A stretch of 64,000 nt of DNA from Streptomyces chartreusis (GTDB lineage: Bacteria > Actinomycetota > Actinomycetes > Streptomycetales > Streptomycetaceae), in the NCBI RefSeq assembly GCF_008704715.1, contig NZ_CP023689.1, forward strand, positions 7,068,001-7,132,000, read 5' to 3'. Made by a program: the position numbers and the translations under genes. How positions within the stretch are numbered: position 1 is the stretch's first letter; every line of letters begins with the position of its first letter. Under the pieces are notes generated by a model. That model made no database searches and had not been told where the DNA came from. It saw only the letters and a list, made by a program, of their open reading frames with translations. Below, in pieces: positions 38,682 through 46,513 of the stretch.

Positions 38682-39704
38682 TCAGGGGGTGGTGCCAGGT
38701 ACACCCTGAGCCGACGCCGCGAGCACCTTCGCCTCCACCTCCGGATCGAGGCCCTTGACAGCCCGCGCGGCTCCCGTGGGGACCGTACCGCCGATGTCCC
38801 CGAGCCAGGCCCAGGTGTCGGCGACGGTCTCGGTGACGGGACGGCAGCGCAGCCCCGTGGCGACGGCCCGGGACACATCGGCCGAGTGCAGGGCGTCATG
38901 CACGTCGCTGCCCGGCGGCACCCACGCGGGCAGCTGCGTCCACGGCTCGATGCCCGCGTCCAGGATCACCTCCGGGTCGGTCCAGCGCAGCTCGGCACTC
39001 CCGCCGACGGTGGCCACGCAGGCGTCGAGCAACTCGCCCATGGTGGCGTGCCCCTGCGGGCTCGTGAGGTTGTACGGCCCGCTCAACCCCTGTTCCACAG
39101 CGCCGAGGATCCACTCCGAGTGGTCGCGGATGTCGACGTACTGCAGGGGCAGGTCCCGCGGCCCCGGCGCCAGCACCGGACCGCCGCGCGCGATCCGGCC
39201 CAGCCACCAGGGCAGCCGCCCGACGTTCTCGTACGGTCCGAGCAGCAGCCCCGCCCGCACCAGCACGGAGCGGTCCACCCCGAACTCCTCGACCGCCGCC
39301 AGCTCGCCGCCCCGCTTGTCCCGCGCGTAGTCGGTCTGCTCCGCACCGGCCTCGGCGCCCTGGACGAGAGGCGCGTCCTCGCCGTATCCCGCGGCCGGAG
39401 CCCACTCGTACACCGAACGGCTCGACACGTACACATACCGCCCGGCGCGGTCCCGCAGCAGCCGCGCCGCGTCCCGCACGGCACGCGGCGCCGCCGACCA
39501 GGTGTCGACGACGGCGTCCCACTCGCCCTCGGCGAGGGCGGTGAGCCCGTCCGGCGAGGTGCGGTCACCGCGCAGGGACCGCACCCCGGCGGGGGACTCG
39601 TGCCGCCCCCGGTTGAAGACGGTGACGTCCCAGCCCCTTCCGAGGGCCGCCTCCACGACGGCCCGCCCCGCGAACTCCGTACCACCCAGCACCAGAAGTC
39701 TCAT
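38682..39704 (-). CDS. NAD-dependent epimerase/dehydratase-like (SDR) protein
   Basis: 340 residues. An N-terminal Rossmann motif MRLLVLGGTEFAGRAVVEAA binds NAD(P). The extended-SDR layout continues with YVYVSSRSVYEW and a Tyr-x-x-x-Lys-like YARDKRGGE. It resembles reductases acting on nucleotide sugars or isoflavonoids; the substrate is not identifiable. It sits 53 bases downstream in the map from the kinase start, in the same direction. Confidence 0.85.
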   Translation of the reverse strand: MRLLVLGGTEFAGRAVVEAALGRGWDVTVFNRGRHESPAGVRSLRGDRTSPDGLTALAEGEWDAVVDTWSAAPRAVRDAARLLRDRAGRYVYVSSRSVYEWAPAAGYGEDAPLVQGAEAGAEQTDYARDKRGGELAAVEEFGVDRSVLVRAGLLLGPYENVGRLPWWLGRIARGGPVLAPGPRDLPLQYVDIRDHSEWILGAVEQGLSGPYNLTSPQGHATMGELLDACVATVGGSAELRWTDPEVILDAGIEPWTQLPAWVPPGSDVHDALHSADVSRAVATGLRCRPVTETVADTWAWLGDIGGTVPTGAARAVKGLDPEVEAKVLAASAQGVPGTTP

Positions 39705-39788
39705 ACCGCCGACTCTGCCCGGTGGCGGGGCGGGACGGAACAGGACTCTGCTGTCGGCAGACAGCCTTCGCGGGGGCGGGCCGGGGGA

Positions 39789-40373
39789 TCAGCGCCCGGT
39801 CGGCGGGGCGTACTTGTATCCCACCCGGCGCACCGTGCGGATGGTGTCGCGGTGCTCGGCGCCCAGCTTGCGGCGCAGCCGGGCGATGTGGACGTCGACC
39901 GTACGGCCGTCTCCCACATGCCCGTAGCCCCACACCGTGGTGACCAGCTGGTCGCGGCTGTGCACCCGGTGGGGGTTGGCCACCAGATGGGCGAGGAGCT
40001 CGAACTCCAGGTAGGTGAGGTCGAGTTCACGCCCTTCGACGGCGGCGGTGCGCCGCACGGAGTCGATCCGGACGAGCGGCTCGGCGTCGGTGTCGACGGC
40101 CGCCGGGACCGGCGGCCGGTGGTCGGCCGGGACGAGCACCAGGTAGCCGATCATCGGCGGCTGCCCCGGCAGCGTGGGCAGGGAGTGCTGGGGAGCGGGC
40201 AGCCAGGTGGCGCCCGGCGGCAGCAGGTCCGCGACATCGATCCCCAAGCTCTCAACTACGTTCGAGCGGGGGAGACCCCAATCCTCGTCCCGGTCCACGG
40301 CACGCAGATGATGCCGTGGCGCGTTCGAGGCGGGGTTGAGCGGGGCGGTGGACAGAGAACGAGTGGTCGCCAT
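39789..40373 (-). CDS. glnRII: Winged-helix regulator, probable GlnRII
   Basis: 194 residues. There is no receiver Asp domain; the N-terminal half is unlike a classic response regulator (MATTRSLSTAPLNPASNAPR and PPMIGYLVLVPADHRPP). The C-terminal OmpR-type winged helix is clear: RELDLTYLEFELLAHLVANP, HRVHSRDQLVTTVWGYGH, TVDVHIARLRRKLG and TVRRVGYKY. In S. coelicolor GlnRII (SCO2213) lies near glnII and binds nitrogen-gene promoters with GlnR. The same position beside glnII and the N-terminal sequence support this name. It is preceded by a probable leader peptide at 40454-40576. Confidence 0.8.
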   Translation of the reverse strand: MATTRSLSTAPLNPASNAPRHHLRAVDRDEDWGLPRSNVVESLGIDVADLLPPGATWLPAPQHSLPTLPGQPPMIGYLVLVPADHRPPVPAAVDTDAEPLVRIDSVRRTAAVEGRELDLTYLEFELLAHLVANPHRVHSRDQLVTTVWGYGHVGDGRTVDVHIARLRRKLGAEHRDTIRTVRRVGYKYAPPTGR

Positions 40374-40453
40374 GAGAGGTCAGCTCTTTCGCGCGAGAGG
40401 TCCGTCGTGGGGGAGGAACGTCGTTCGCGCTGGCCGAAGGCCGGGTGACGGCT

Positions 40454-40576
40454 TTAGAGGGCCCGCGCGTTCATCGCGCGGCAACACACCCGGTCGAAGT
40501 CGTGGTGCTGACGGGAAGGCCAGAAGGGCTCGAGGTCATGGCGACCTGTCGCGGAGTGCTTCTGGATGCTGGCCAT
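40454..40576 (-). CDS. Probable 40-residue leader peptide upstream of glnRII
   Basis: ATG 40576 to TAA gives a 40-codon frame with third positions mostly G or C, as in real Streptomyces genes. It reads MASIQKHSATGRHDLEPFWP, then SRQHHDFDRVCCRAMNARAL. Adjacent Cys-Cys near the end and a GC hairpin over its last codons (40463-40481) give it the form of an attenuation leader. It ends 80 bases before glnRII. Ribosome-binding sequence is weak (GGGGGC). The opposite-strand frame over the same bases is less convincing. Confidence 0.5.
   Translation of the reverse strand: MASIQKHSATGRHDLEPFWPSRQHHDFDRVCCRAMNARAL
40463..40481 (-). promoter_or_regulatory. Hairpin overlapping the leader-peptide 3' end
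   Basis: CCGCGCG and CGCGCGG pair around five bases, covering the last sense codons of the leader. A ribosome stalled at the Cys-Cys codons would sit just before it. Attenuator function is inferred. Confidence 0.45.
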
Positions 40577-40664
40577 GCCCCCATTGAAGCAGAAGCTGTC
40601 CACGGAAAGGACCCTTCTCTCACTGGTCGGACGCTTCCCTGACGCCGATCCGGTGTCGCGTGCC

Positions 40665-41609
40665 TCACCCCTGAAGCCGTCGGCGCCAGTCCAGCGGCGT
40701 CACGCCGATCGATGTGCCCGGCGACCCGTCCCACTGCGTGGACAGCCCCGCGGCGTCCAGCGCGGCGACGACCTCGTGCCCGATGCCCGCGGTAGTCTCC
40801 TCGGAGCCGTCGAAACCGCCGTAGTACAGGGCGAGCCCGTGCCCCTCGGCGGCGTGCTCGACGACCTGAGCGTGGAAGAACACGAACCCGCGCGCGTCCT
40901 CCCGCTCCGCGCCGATCTCCGCCATCCCGCAGCCCCGGCAGCAGGTGAAGTTCTCGCGGGCCGTGATGCCGCTGGCCTCCAGCGCCCGGAAGGCCGCGGT
41001 GAGTCGCTCCGGGTCGGTCACACCCTCCCACGCCGCCTGCTCGTCCAAGCGCTCCAGCCACAGCCGGTCGACCAACTCCCGGGCCTGCGCGTCGGAGACG
41101 GGCCGGCTGTCGCCGTCGACCAGATACTCCTCGGCGGCCTCGGCGAGCGCCGCCCGGTCGTCGTACCCGCACCGCAGCAGCACACGCACCCGGTGCTCCA
41201 CCTCCGCGCGCACGGTGGGCGCAAGCTCGGGCACCTCCCGCGGCGGATCCATCTCGACCGGCGACCAGGCGAACCCGCTGTCCCAGCCGCCCCGCTGCCG
41301 GGCCCACCCCACCAGCGCGCCGGTCACCGCCGCTGCCTCCGGGACCGCCGCGGCGACGAAGCGCTCGCGGCTCTCGCGGTGCTCCAGTTGGTAGTCCCCG
41401 CCCCGCTCGTGCCACACCTGCGCGAACACGTCCGGCACGTCCGGTATCCGCTGCATCACCAGCCAGTGGTCGCCGCGCCCGCCGAGCCGGTGCACCAGGT
41501 CGCTCAGCTGCTCCTCGGACGGCCGGACGTACGTCTCGCCGTGCTCCGTCTGCACCTTGACGGCCAGACCCTCGTCGTTCTGCATGCCGTCCACGATGGC
41601 ATCCGTCAC
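40665..41609 (-). CDS. Conserved hypothetical protein with C-terminal CxxC domain (DUF6891-like)
   Basis: 314 residues from GTG 41609; ATG 41585 is an alternative. The N-terminal third (YVRPSEEQLSDLVHRLGGRG, then DHWLVMQRIPDVPDVF) resembles Streptomyces immunity or housekeeping proteins of unknown role. The C-terminal domain has FTCCRGCGMAEI, probably a metal site, and ALYYGGFDGSE, then WDGSPGTSIGV. It lies between glnII and glnRII on the same strand. Function is unknown. Confidence 0.75.
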   Translation of the reverse strand: MTDAIVDGMQNDEGLAVKVQTEHGETYVRPSEEQLSDLVHRLGGRGDHWLVMQRIPDVPDVFAQVWHERGGDYQLEHRESRERFVAAAVPEAAAVTGALVGWARQRGGWDSGFAWSPVEMDPPREVPELAPTVRAEVEHRVRVLLRCGYDDRAALAEAAEEYLVDGDSRPVSDAQARELVDRLWLERLDEQAAWEGVTDPERLTAAFRALEASGITARENFTCCRGCGMAEIGAEREDARGFVFFHAQVVEHAAEGHGLALYYGGFDGSEETTAGIGHEVVAALDAAGLSTQWDGSPGTSIGVTPLDWRRRLQG

Positions 41610-41632
41610 TGACAACCGGGCCGACGTACGGC

Positions 41633-41666
41633 GAAGGGGCGCCCACCCGTCGGTGGACGCCCCTTC
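41633..41666 (-). terminator. Terminator after glnII
   Basis: GAAGGGGCGCCCACC pairs with GGTGGACGCCCCTTC (14 of 15), about 27 bases past the glnII stop codon. Confidence 0.75.
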
Positions 41667-41692
41667 ACGGAGCTGTGCGAGCCCTGCCGGGA

Positions 41693-42724
41693 TCAGACCT
41701 GGCCGGCCTTCTCCAGCGCCGAGCAGCAGGTGTCGACGAGCAGCCGCGTCACGACGTACGGGTCGACGTTGGCGTTCGGGCGGCGGTCCTCGATGTAGCC
41801 CTTGCCGTCCTTCTCGACCTGCCACGGGATACGGACCGAGGCGCCGCGGTTGGAGACGCCGTAGGAGTACTCGTTCCACGGGGCGGTCTCGTGCAGGCCC
41901 GTCAGGCGGTCGTCGATGCCGGCGCCGTAGTTCTTGACGTGGTCGAGGGGCTTGGAGCCCTCGCCGAGCGACTCGCAGGCGGTGATGATGGCGTCGTAGC
42001 CCTCGCGCATCGCCTTGGTGGAGAAGTTGGTGTGCGCGCCGGCACCGTTCCAGTCGCCCTTCACCGGCTTCGGGTCCAGCGTCGCGGAGATGCCGAAGTC
42101 CTCGGCGGTGCGGTAGAGCAGCCAGCGGGCGACCCACATGTGGTCGGAGACCTCCAGCGGGGAGACCGGGCCGACCTGGAACTCCCACTGACCGGGCATG
42201 ACCTCGGCGTTGATGCCGGAGATGGCGAGGCCCGCCTTGAGGCAGTTGTCGAGGTGGGCCTCGACGACGTCACGGCCGAAGATCTCGTCGGCGCCGACAC
42301 CGCAGTAGTAGCCGCCCTGCGGGGCCGGGAAGCCGCCCTTGGGGAAGCCCAGCGGGTAACCGTCCTGGAAGAACGTGTACTCCTGCTCGATGCCGAAGAT
42401 CGGCTCCTGCGCGGCGAACTTCTCGGCGACCTCGGCCAGCGCGGCACGGGTGTTGGACTCGTGCGGCGTCATGTCGATGTTGAGGACCTCGCACATGACG
42501 AGGACGTCGTCGCCGCCGCGGATCGGATCCGGGCAGGTGAAGACCGGCTTGAGGACACGGTCCGAGGCGTGGCCCTCGGCCTGGTTCGTGGAGGACCCGT
42601 CGAAGCCCCAGATCGGCAGCGCGTCCAGACCGGCGGGCGCGCCCGCGATGATCTTGGTCTTGGAGCGGAGCTTGGCCGTCGGCTCGGTGCCGTCGATCCA
42701 GATGTACTCAGCCTTGAAGGTCAC
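41693..42724 (-). CDS. glnII: Glutamine synthetase II (eukaryotic-like, heat-labile type)
   Basis: 343 residues from GTG 42724 (VTFKAEYIWIDG) with GAAGGA upstream; the frame's earlier ATG lacks spacing. It makes glutamine from glutamate, ammonia and ATP in the cytoplasm. Motifs: PIWGFDGSSTNQAEG, FGIEQEYTFF (metal ligands), VMPGQWEFQVGP, KGDWNGAGAHTNFSTK (ATP site) and the final NVDPYVVTRL. The octameric GSII type is not adenylylated, so it escapes GlnE. A GlnR box stands upstream. Confidence 0.97.
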   Translation of the reverse strand: MTFKAEYIWIDGTEPTAKLRSKTKIIAGAPAGLDALPIWGFDGSSTNQAEGHASDRVLKPVFTCPDPIRGGDDVLVMCEVLNIDMTPHESNTRAALAEVAEKFAAQEPIFGIEQEYTFFQDGYPLGFPKGGFPAPQGGYYCGVGADEIFGRDVVEAHLDNCLKAGLAISGINAEVMPGQWEFQVGPVSPLEVSDHMWVARWLLYRTAEDFGISATLDPKPVKGDWNGAGAHTNFSTKAMREGYDAIITACESLGEGSKPLDHVKNYGAGIDDRLTGLHETAPWNEYSYGVSNRGASVRIPWQVEKDGKGYIEDRRPNANVDPYVVTRLLVDTCCSALEKAGQV

Positions 42725-42825
42725 GGGCCACATCCTTCGGGGGTGGGTCTAGGCGCACTTGCGGGTGCTGGCGGCGCTGCGGCACTGAGGCGCCGCGTTG
42801 ATGCCCGCGAGCCTGTCAACAGGCG

Positions 42826-42863
42826 ATTTCCCGGTCATTGCTCCAATGTGAACCCCGTGTTAC
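42826..42863 (-). promoter_or_regulatory. GlnR/GlnRII operator of glnII
   Basis: Read on the minus strand: GTAAC-n6-TTCAC-n6-GCAAT-n6-GAAAT, matching the two-site GlnR consensus GTnAC-n6-GAAAC repeated, with exact 11-base spacing. It lies about 100 bases before glnII. Confidence 0.8.
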
Positions 42864-42930
42864 CTGGTGTTCGTGTGGCGCGATTCACGTGGCGTGCGTG
42901 GCCTGTACAAATACGCGGGTGCACATACGC

Positions 42931-42966
42931 GGGCCCTGCCACTCGTGGCCGCGAGTGGCAGGGCCC
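42931..42966 (-). terminator. Terminator after the GNAG-repeat protein gene
   Basis: GGGCCCTGCCACTCG and its complement form a 15-bp perfect stem with a 6-base loop, 31 bases past the stop codon. Confidence 0.85.
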
Positions 42967-42996
42967 ATGACACGTACGAAGTCGACGCTCTCGGCG

Positions 42997-43731
42997 TCAC
43001 CCCACCTTCTCGATCACCGCACGGCGGATGAGGAACTTGCCGGCCTCGCGCACCTGCTCGAAGGCCGCGTTGTTCAGCAGCACACAGCTGCCGGACACCG
43101 AGGTGACCTCAACCGTCGTGGACTTGTTGTTGTCCAGGTTGGTGACCTTCAGCTTGGTGCCGGCCGGGAACTGGTTGCTGGACGCGGCCGGAGCCCCGCC
43201 CTCGCCGGAGAGCGTGACGGTGGAGCCGTTGCAGACCTGCTGCCCGGCCGCGGCACCACCACCGGCGTTGCCCGCGTTCCCGGCGTTGCCCGCGTTCTGG
43301 TCGCCCCCGGCGTCACCGGCACCCGCATTTCCGGCACCCGCGTTACCGGCGTTCCCGGCACCCGCGTTCCCGGCGTCGCCCGCGGGGGCGCTCGGCTGTG
43401 CGGCCTGGGAGTCCTGAGCCGACTCCCCGGCAGCGCAACCGGACGCTTCCTGCTGGACCTTGATCTGCGCGATGACCGCCTCGCGGTTGGCGATCCGGGC
43501 CGCGGACTGGGCGTCGGGGTTGGCCTTCTGCCCGTCGATGAACTTCTGGTTGTTGCCGAGGGCGGTGGCGAGCCCCTGGCACACGGTCGAGTCCGCGGCC
43601 GACTTGACCGTCGGTGTCTGCGAGGCGTTCGAGGTGCTCGCCATGACGAAGGCACCGCCACCCGCCACCGTCGCCGCACTGACCAGCAGAGCGATCTTCT
43701 TCTTCGTGCCGAGAGTTCTCCTGCGCGACAT
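42997..43731 (-). CDS. Secreted protein with GNAG repeats and a small beta-barrel-like C-terminus
   Basis: 244 residues. Signal: KKKIALLVSAATVAGGGAFV ahead of MASTSNAS. A helical region with two Cys (TVCQGLATALGNNQKFIDGQ) is followed by about 40 residues of (G)NAGNAGAG repeats, a flexible wall-spanning linker. The C-terminal domain (TLSGEGGAPAASSNQFPAGT, KLKVTNLDNNKSTTVEVTSV, CVLLNNAAFEQVREAG) looks like a double-psi beta-barrel of the RlpA/expansin type, though a catalytic Asp is not obvious. Probably cell-wall associated; role unknown. Confidence 0.8.
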   Translation of the reverse strand: MSRRRTLGTKKKIALLVSAATVAGGGAFVMASTSNASQTPTVKSAADSTVCQGLATALGNNQKFIDGQKANPDAQSAARIANREAVIAQIKVQQEASGCAAGESAQDSQAAQPSAPAGDAGNAGAGNAGNAGAGNAGAGDAGGDQNAGNAGNAGNAGGGAAAGQQVCNGSTVTLSGEGGAPAASSNQFPAGTKLKVTNLDNNKSTTVEVTSVSGSCVLLNNAAFEQVREAGKFLIRRAVIEKVG

Positions 43732-43849
43732 GCGCGCCTCCTGAGCGGTAGGGGAGCGTACGTCGGTATGTACGAGATACCGAACGGAGTTACTCAGCGG
43801 TTACGAGAGTCTCTGAAGTAACCTGCGTCACATCGCGCCTGACGGAGGT

Positions 43850-44215
43850 TCAGCTCTTGCGGGACAGGGCGTCCTGGACGGCCTCGTCCGTGCGGCCGAC
43901 GACGGCCGTACCGTCCTGCGCGGTGATGATCGGCCGCTGGATCAACTTCGGGTGCTCGGCGAGCGCCTTCACCCACCGGTCCCGCGAGGCCTCGTCCCGC
44001 GCCCAGTCCTTGACCCCGAGCTCCTTGGCGACGGCCTCCTGGGTGCGGGTGATGTCCCACGGCTCGAGTCCCAGCCGGTCCAGCACCTCGCGGATCTCGT
44101 CCTCGCTCGGGACGTCCTCCAGGTAACGGCGGACGGTGTAGTCGGCCCCCTCGGCGTCGAGCAGGGTGAGGGCGCTGCGGCACTTGGAACAGGCCGGATT
44201 GATCCAGATCTCCAT
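43850..44215 (-). CDS. ArsC/Spx-family arsenate-reductase-like protein
   Basis: 121 residues from ATG 44215. Thioredoxin-like ArsC fold: MEIWINPACSKCRSALTLLD has the active Cys in NPACSKCR, and the second signature PIITAQDGTAVVGR contains the conserved RP-I block (LIQRPIIT). Known members reduce arsenate with glutathione or mycothiol, or are regulatory. No ars genes are nearby, so a general redox role is as likely. Confidence 0.85.
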   Translation of the reverse strand: MEIWINPACSKCRSALTLLDAEGADYTVRRYLEDVPSEDEIREVLDRLGLEPWDITRTQEAVAKELGVKDWARDEASRDRWVKALAEHPKLIQRPIITAQDGTAVVGRTDEAVQDALSRKS

Positions 44216-44496
44216 ACGGCCCACGGTATCCCGCACCCACTGCGGACCCGCCGTCGACCGGGGCTCCGACCCCCGCCTCGGCGCCCGCCTCCGGAAGGTC
44301 TCTGTTCGAATTCCCCGGTGCCCCTCGCGCATCCCCTTGATCCGGTGTGACACGGTGACAGTTTCATTGCTGACCTGGGGATTTCCTGGCCGTATCAGGT
44401 TCCTCGATTGTCAGTGGCGGGCACTAAACTGTAAGCAGTGTTCGAGAGTGTCGCCGGGGAACCCGGCCGGCGCTCGACCGCGACAGGAGGATGCCT

Positions 44497-44823
44497 GTGC
44501 CCGCTGCCGCACTGAAGCCGAAGCCGACCCGCAAGCCGTTGCCCACCCAGTCCACCGCCAAGCACCCGGTGCTGCTCGACCTGCCGTACGCGCCGGTGGA
44601 GAAGCGAGCGCTGCCGCCGGGGCGCCCGCGCGAGTGGTACGTCACCCACAACCGCCGTCTCAAGGCCATGCGCCTCGCGATAGCGCTCCTCGACTCGGGC
44701 GTCTACATGCCGAACCAGGCACGCAACGACACGATCAGGACCGCAGCGGAGACGATCGGCGTCCACCCGCCGTCGGACACGACCTGCCACATGGTCCGGG
44801 CGCTCATGAGGTACTCCAGGTAG
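44497..44823 (+). CDS. Conserved small hypothetical protein
   Basis: 108 residues. GTG 44497 is preferred over ATG 44491 because AGGAGG ends at 44490, giving six-base spacing. It is basic and proline-rich at the N-terminus (AALKPKPTRKPLPTQSTAKH), with a more ordered end (REWYVTHNRRLKAMRLAIAL, then LDSGVYMPNQARNDTIRTAA). It looks like a conserved Streptomyces protein; no function recognised. Confidence 0.7.
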   Translation: MPAAALKPKPTRKPLPTQSTAKHPVLLDLPYAPVEKRALPPGRPREWYVTHNRRLKAMRLAIALLDSGVYMPNQARNDTIRTAAETIGVHPPSDTTCHMVRALMRYSR

Positions 44824-44984
44824 GCCCGGACGCCGGGTGCGCCGCGTATCGGGGCGCGCCCGGTGTTCGCGCGGCGAAGGGGGCGGGGCGGACCCGGCGT
44901 TCGCGTGAGGACGGGGGCGGGGCGGACCCGCGGCGGGCTCGTCCACGGCCGCGCCCGCCGCACCGACCGTCGGAGGGGGGCCTG

Positions 44985-46175
44985 TCAGGCCGACAGCTCC
45001 TTCTCCACCGGAGTCCGGAACCGGGGCGTCACCCGGGCCGCCCCCATCCACCCCCGCAGCCGCTCGGCCTGCGCCGCGACCGCCGTCTCGGCCGCCTGCC
45101 GCTCCTCGCCGCCGAGGTCCGCGAGCAGCCGCCAGACGATCTCGCCGTCCCCGCGCTGGGCCCAGCCGCCCACGACACGGCCGTTCCACCACACCGTCGG
45201 GCCGACGTTGCCGCTCCCGTCGAACAGCGACGGCCGCAGCTCCGGCGCCAGGTACCAGTCGCGCTGCTGCCAGCCCATCGCCGTGGGGTCGAGCCCGGGC
45301 AGCAGCGCCGCCCACGGCTCCGCGGGGTCGTCCACCGGTCCGGCGTCGCCCTGGACGACGTACCCCGTCCCCTCGTCCACGGACACGGCCTGCGCCCCGA
45401 TCGCCGAGAGCGCCCGGCGGACCTCCGTGACCTTCCACCCGGTCCACCACTTCAGGTCGGCCTCCGTCGCCGGCCCGCACACCGTGAGCCAGCGCCGCAG
45501 GAGTTCTGCCTGGGCGGCGGCCGCGTCCAGTTCGGGATGCTCGGGCGTGACGGCCCACCGGAACTGCGAGGACGTCCAGGAGCCCAGCGGCCGGCCGCGC
45601 ACGACCTTGCCCTCGACGCCGAGCACCCGGAGCAGCCGCGTCGAGACGGTGTGCACGCCCTCGTAGCTCTTCCCGGCCGCGTACACGAACCGCTCGCGCA
45701 ACCGCGGCTCGTCCTGGGCGAGTTCGGCCGCCGTGGCCTGTCCGCGCCGGGCGAGCGCGGTGAGCGCCGACTCCTCGACCTCCGCCAGCCAGGCCGCGTC
45801 CGGCGCCCCGGCCTTCGCCATGCTCTTGATCAGCGAGGCACGTTCCCGGGCGGCGACCGCGAGGCCCGTGGAGGCGTGCACCACGGCGGTCAGCTCCGTG
45901 GGGAAGACGAACACGGTGTGCCGCATGCCGTGCATCCGGACCAGCGTCCGGTCCTCGTACAGCGCACGCTCGGTGTCGGCGACGGTCTTCGCGGGGTCGG
46001 CCAGTCGCGCGCCGACGGCCAGGTACACGGTCGCCGGATCGGTGCCGTGCAGCGCGACCAGCGAGTCGGCGACCCCGGCCGGGTCCTGCGCCAGTGTGGC
46101 GCCGGTCAGCCGGTGCCGCAGCCCCAGCCGGGCCCGTCGCTCCGCCGTGCCGATGTACCGCACCCCGTCACCCAT
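44985..46175 (-). CDS. HTH_42-family winged-helix protein (AlkZ/YcaQ-related)
   Basis: 396 residues from ATG 46175, with GGAGG five bases upstream. The family includes DNA glycosylases that unhook crosslinks or bulky alkyl adducts (E. coli YcaQ, Streptomyces AlkZ). Here SLVALHGTDPATVYLAVGAR stands where glycosylases have a Q-x-Q or Q-x-D active site, so HGTD replaces it. This is a divergent subgroup and catalytic activity is uncertain. Remaining features include PLGSWTSSQFRWAV and the C-terminal NGRVVGGWAQR strand pair. Confidence 0.85.
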   Translation of the reverse strand: MGDGVRYIGTAERRARLGLRHRLTGATLAQDPAGVADSLVALHGTDPATVYLAVGARLADPAKTVADTERALYEDRTLVRMHGMRHTVFVFPTELTAVVHASTGLAVAARERASLIKSMAKAGAPDAAWLAEVEESALTALARRGQATAAELAQDEPRLRERFVYAAGKSYEGVHTVSTRLLRVLGVEGKVVRGRPLGSWTSSQFRWAVTPEHPELDAAAAQAELLRRWLTVCGPATEADLKWWTGWKVTEVRRALSAIGAQAVSVDEGTGYVVQGDAGPVDDPAEPWAALLPGLDPTAMGWQQRDWYLAPELRPSLFDGSGNVGPTVWWNGRVVGGWAQRGDGEIVWRLLADLGGEERQAAETAVAAQAERLRGWMGAARVTPRFRTPVEKELSA

Positions 46176-46513
46176 CCCGGCCTCCACCCGTCACACCATC
46201 GCTCCGCCGCGGCGCCGGACGGTCACGCCGCCGAGTCCGCACACCACTGCCCGCATCCTCCCGGACACCACTGACAGCGTGCGCTTTTCCTGCCGTGGCA
46301 GCGCCCCGTGCCCGCTCCCCGCACGCCCCCCGCTCACCCTCCGCCATCACCCGAAACGCCTCCCCGACGTGCGCGGACGCGTCGCGCCGCTTTCACTGCG
46401 ATCAGGAGGTGGCGGACCTCCCCCAACGGGCTGCGGGCAGTGGGAGGTGCGATGGGCAGGTTCGGCGGGCGACAGCCGCGGTGCACGTCGGTCCGACACG
46501 GGGCCCTCGTCCG
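46176..46513. other. Divergent intergenic region (338 bases)
   Basis: It holds the upstream regions of the HTH_42 and DUF2252 genes. ACCTCCC (46416) and GGGAGGT (46442) form a 7-bp hairpin resembling another common Streptomyces repeat. No further gene is seen. Confidence 0.4.

Noticed and set aside
40445..40642. 65-codon plus-strand frame opposite the leader peptide
   Set aside because: Its third positions are less biased than those of the minus-strand frame, and it has no convincing ribosome-binding site.
43256..43400. Short repeats suggestive of a CRISPR array
   Set aside because: The repeats are in frame and encode GNAG units in a secreted protein; there is no spacer/repeat pattern and no cas gene.
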